From Paenibacillus sp. RUD330 (GTDB lineage: Bacteria > Bacillota > Bacilli > Paenibacillales > Paenibacillaceae): DNA of 64,000 nt. Both the position numbers and the translations under genes were made by a program. Shown piece by piece: positions 62,761 through 64,000 of this stretch (position 1 is its first letter; every line of letters begins with the position of its first letter). The notes below the pieces were generated by a model. That model did no database searches and was not told where the DNA came from. It worked only from the letters and a program-made list of their open reading frames with translations. The stretch covers positions 5,326,001 to 5,390,000 of the forward strand of contig NZ_CP022655.2 in the NCBI RefSeq assembly GCF_002243345.2, in the 5' to 3' direction.

Positions 62761-63864
62761 TCATCCGGCTTGGCCTTGCAGCGGCAGGCGCACCTCGAAT
62801 ACGGTCCGGATAGCGCTGCTATCGGCCGCAATCGTCCCTTTGTGCCGATCGATGATGTTTTTGGCGATGAACAGGCCGAGCCCCGTGCTTCCTTCCTGAT
62901 GGGTCCGGGCCCGATCGCCGGTGTAGAACATTTCGAACAGGCGGGGCAGCTCGTCCTCCGGAATCATATCGCCGTAATTGGCGATGCGGACGACGCCCTC
63001 CGCGCCCTCCCTGCCGCATTGGACATCCACGAACTCCCCGTCCCTGCCGTACCGGGCCGCGTTGGCCAGCAGATTCTCGAACACCCGCGCGAGCAGCTCG
63101 CCGTCCCCGTTCACAATGATGCCGGGAGCGATGTCCGGCCGGATGCTCAGGCGGCTTTTCTGGAACACGGGATAGAGCTCCTCATTCAATTGGGCGAGCA
63201 GCTCGCTCAGATCCAGAGGCGCGGTCTCGAGCGGAAGCGTGCTGTAGTTCATCCGGGTGACCTCGAACAGGCCGTCGATGAGCTTCTCGAGGCGCTTGGA
63301 CTTGTTGAAGGCAATGGACGTGTAATGGCTTTTCTGCTCCTGGGACAGGCCGCCGTCCCGAAGGATCAGGTCCAGATAGCCGAGCACGGATGTGAGCGGA
63401 GTGCGCAAATCATGGGCCAGATTCAGCACGAGCTGGTCCTTGCTGTTCTCCGCGAAGTCGCCCCGCTCGACGGCGCGCTGCAGGTTGGCGCTGGCCGCAT
63501 TGATATCGCGGGCGATGCTCTCGAACTCGTCTCGCGAAGCGATGTCGACGCGTCCGCTGAAGTCGCCGGAAGCGAGGCGCCCGATTCCGGCCGATATTTC
63601 GCGGAAGTAGGCGGCGTAAGGCGTCGTCAGAAAGAAGAAGAACAGCACCGCGAGCGGGACGAACAGGATCAGGAAGAAGTTGAGATCGCCAAAGCTGCGG
63701 ATGGCATGGCGGAGCCGCTCGAGCGGCTCCCCGTATCTCACATGGCTGCTGTAGTAATACTGAAGCGCCTTGAACACGGCATACGTGACCAGGCCGGACA
63801 GCAGCATGCTGAGCGCCAGCAGCGCGATCATTCGGGCCCGGAAGCTTCTCAGCCACTTATCCAT
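62761..63864 (-). CDS. VanS-like sensor histidine kinase
   Basis: 367 residues. Two helices (about 12-33 and 62-80) with a short external loop, HAMP-like linker (about 88-135), the phospho-acceptor His151 in [20 protein letters not shown], and a HATPase domain with [27 protein letters not shown] and [13 protein letters not shown]. Layout and motifs fit the VanS class of envelope-stress kinases. The start overlaps the response regulator gene by eight bases. Confidence 0.94.
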   Translation of the reverse strand: MDKWLRSFRARMIALLALSMLLSGLVTYAVFKALQYYYSSHVRYGEPLERLRHAIRSFGDLNFFLILFVPLAVLFFFFLTTPYAAYFREISAGIGRLASGDFSGRVDIASRDEFESIARDINAASANLQRAVERGDFAENSKDQLVLNLAHDLRTPLTSVLGYLDLILRDGGLSQEQKSHYTSIAFNKSKRLEKLIDGLFEVTRMNYSTLPLETAPLDLSELLAQLNEELYPVFQKSRLSIRPDIAPGIIVNGDGELLARVFENLLANAARYGRDGEFVDVQCGREGAEGVVRIANYGDMIPEDELPRLFEMFYTGDRARTHQEGSTGLGLFIAKNIIDRHKGTIAADSSAIRTVFEVRLPLQGQAG

Positions 63865-64000
63865 TGAACTTGTATCCCACTCCCCAGACCGTCTTGATCC
63901 ACTTGTCCTTGTCTTCTCCCAGCTTCTTGCGCAGGGTGCGGATATGCACCATCACCGTATTGCCGCTGTCGAAATACTCCTCTTCCCACACATGGCGGAA
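63857..64000 (-). CDS. VanR-like OmpR-family response regulator, C-terminal end
   Basis: The last 47 codons only. They encode the C-terminal winged-helix of an OmpR/PhoB regulator: [40 protein letters not shown], ending FNG. The stop lies inside the start of the downstream kinase gene. The receiver domain is outside the window. Confidence 0.93.
   Translation of the reverse strand, partial: FRHVWEEEYFDSGNTVMVHIRTLRKKLGEDKDKWIKTVWGVGYKFNG

Noticed and set aside
62544-62831. Leftward open frame of 95 codons between kinase and VanY-like genes
   Set aside because: Overlaps the kinase 3' end in another frame and lacks a ribosome site.

Overview
The window looks like chromosomal DNA of a GC-rich, endospore-forming Bacillota, most probably Paenibacillus or a close relative. 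This rests on the strong AGGAGG-type ribosome binding sites, TTG and GTG starts, guanine and c-di-GMP-I riboswitches, a P-type signal peptidase, the SgrR-like and YflT-like proteins, DUF1540 and DUF3500 proteins, and many chemotaxis and MFS genes. No rRNA, tRNA, prophage, insertion sequence or CRISPR array was recognised.

Layout: 1-4.6 kb, RND efflux pump (cut by the window edge), LysR regulator and an SgrR-type regulator divergent from an MFS exporter. 6-12 kb, large-subunit catalase, chemotaxis receptor, luciferase-like monooxygenase and an orphan LuxR-type regulator lacking its phospho-acceptor Asp. 12.4-15 kb, a leftward run of three small secreted helical proteins followed by a signal peptidase I, with an intercistronic hairpin. 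15.2-16.2 kb, a YflT-type stress protein with a sigma-B-like promoter. 16.3-25.4 kb, the most interesting block: a c-di-GMP-I riboswitch with terminator controls a TIM-barrel lipoprotein; next to it, under its own promoter, lies a four-gene operon (two membrane-anchored glycosidase-like proteins, a membrane-anchored HEAT-repeat protein, and a processive GT2 polysaccharide synthase). 25.5-27.7 kb, guanine riboswitch with xpt-pbuX. 27.7-33 kb, FAD oxidoreductase with a half-size MFS protein, repeat-rich intergenic DNA, AraC regulator, quinone reductase-like flavoprotein and 3-methyladenine glycosylase. 33.5-46 kb, housekeeping and accessory genes (thrC, YqeK-like HD protein, greA, GNATs, YnfA, RlmN, CDF efflux, HxlR/aldo-keto reductase pair, phosphatase-GNAT pair, MFS, HAD). 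46.7-52.9 kb, a frameshifted phospholipase D-like gene, a MoxR-DUF58-DUF4129 operon and a YpfJ-type metalloprotease. 53-64 kb, DUF3500 protein, a cupin with a 20-residue Gly/Met/Tyr repeat tail, second chemotaxis receptor, DUF1540, an orphan perfect Fur-box palindrome, DEAD-box helicase, a MerR-MFS operon whose MerR gene seems to begin at ATC, and a VanR/VanS/VanY-like set cut by the right edge.

The best candidate for an undescribed system is the c-di-GMP-linked exopolysaccharide locus at 16.3-25.4 kb. The three secreted helical proteins plus signal peptidase at 12.4-15 kb are the second, as a possible extracellular matrix or fibre operon. Everything is read from sequence and family knowledge; no search or folding program was run.
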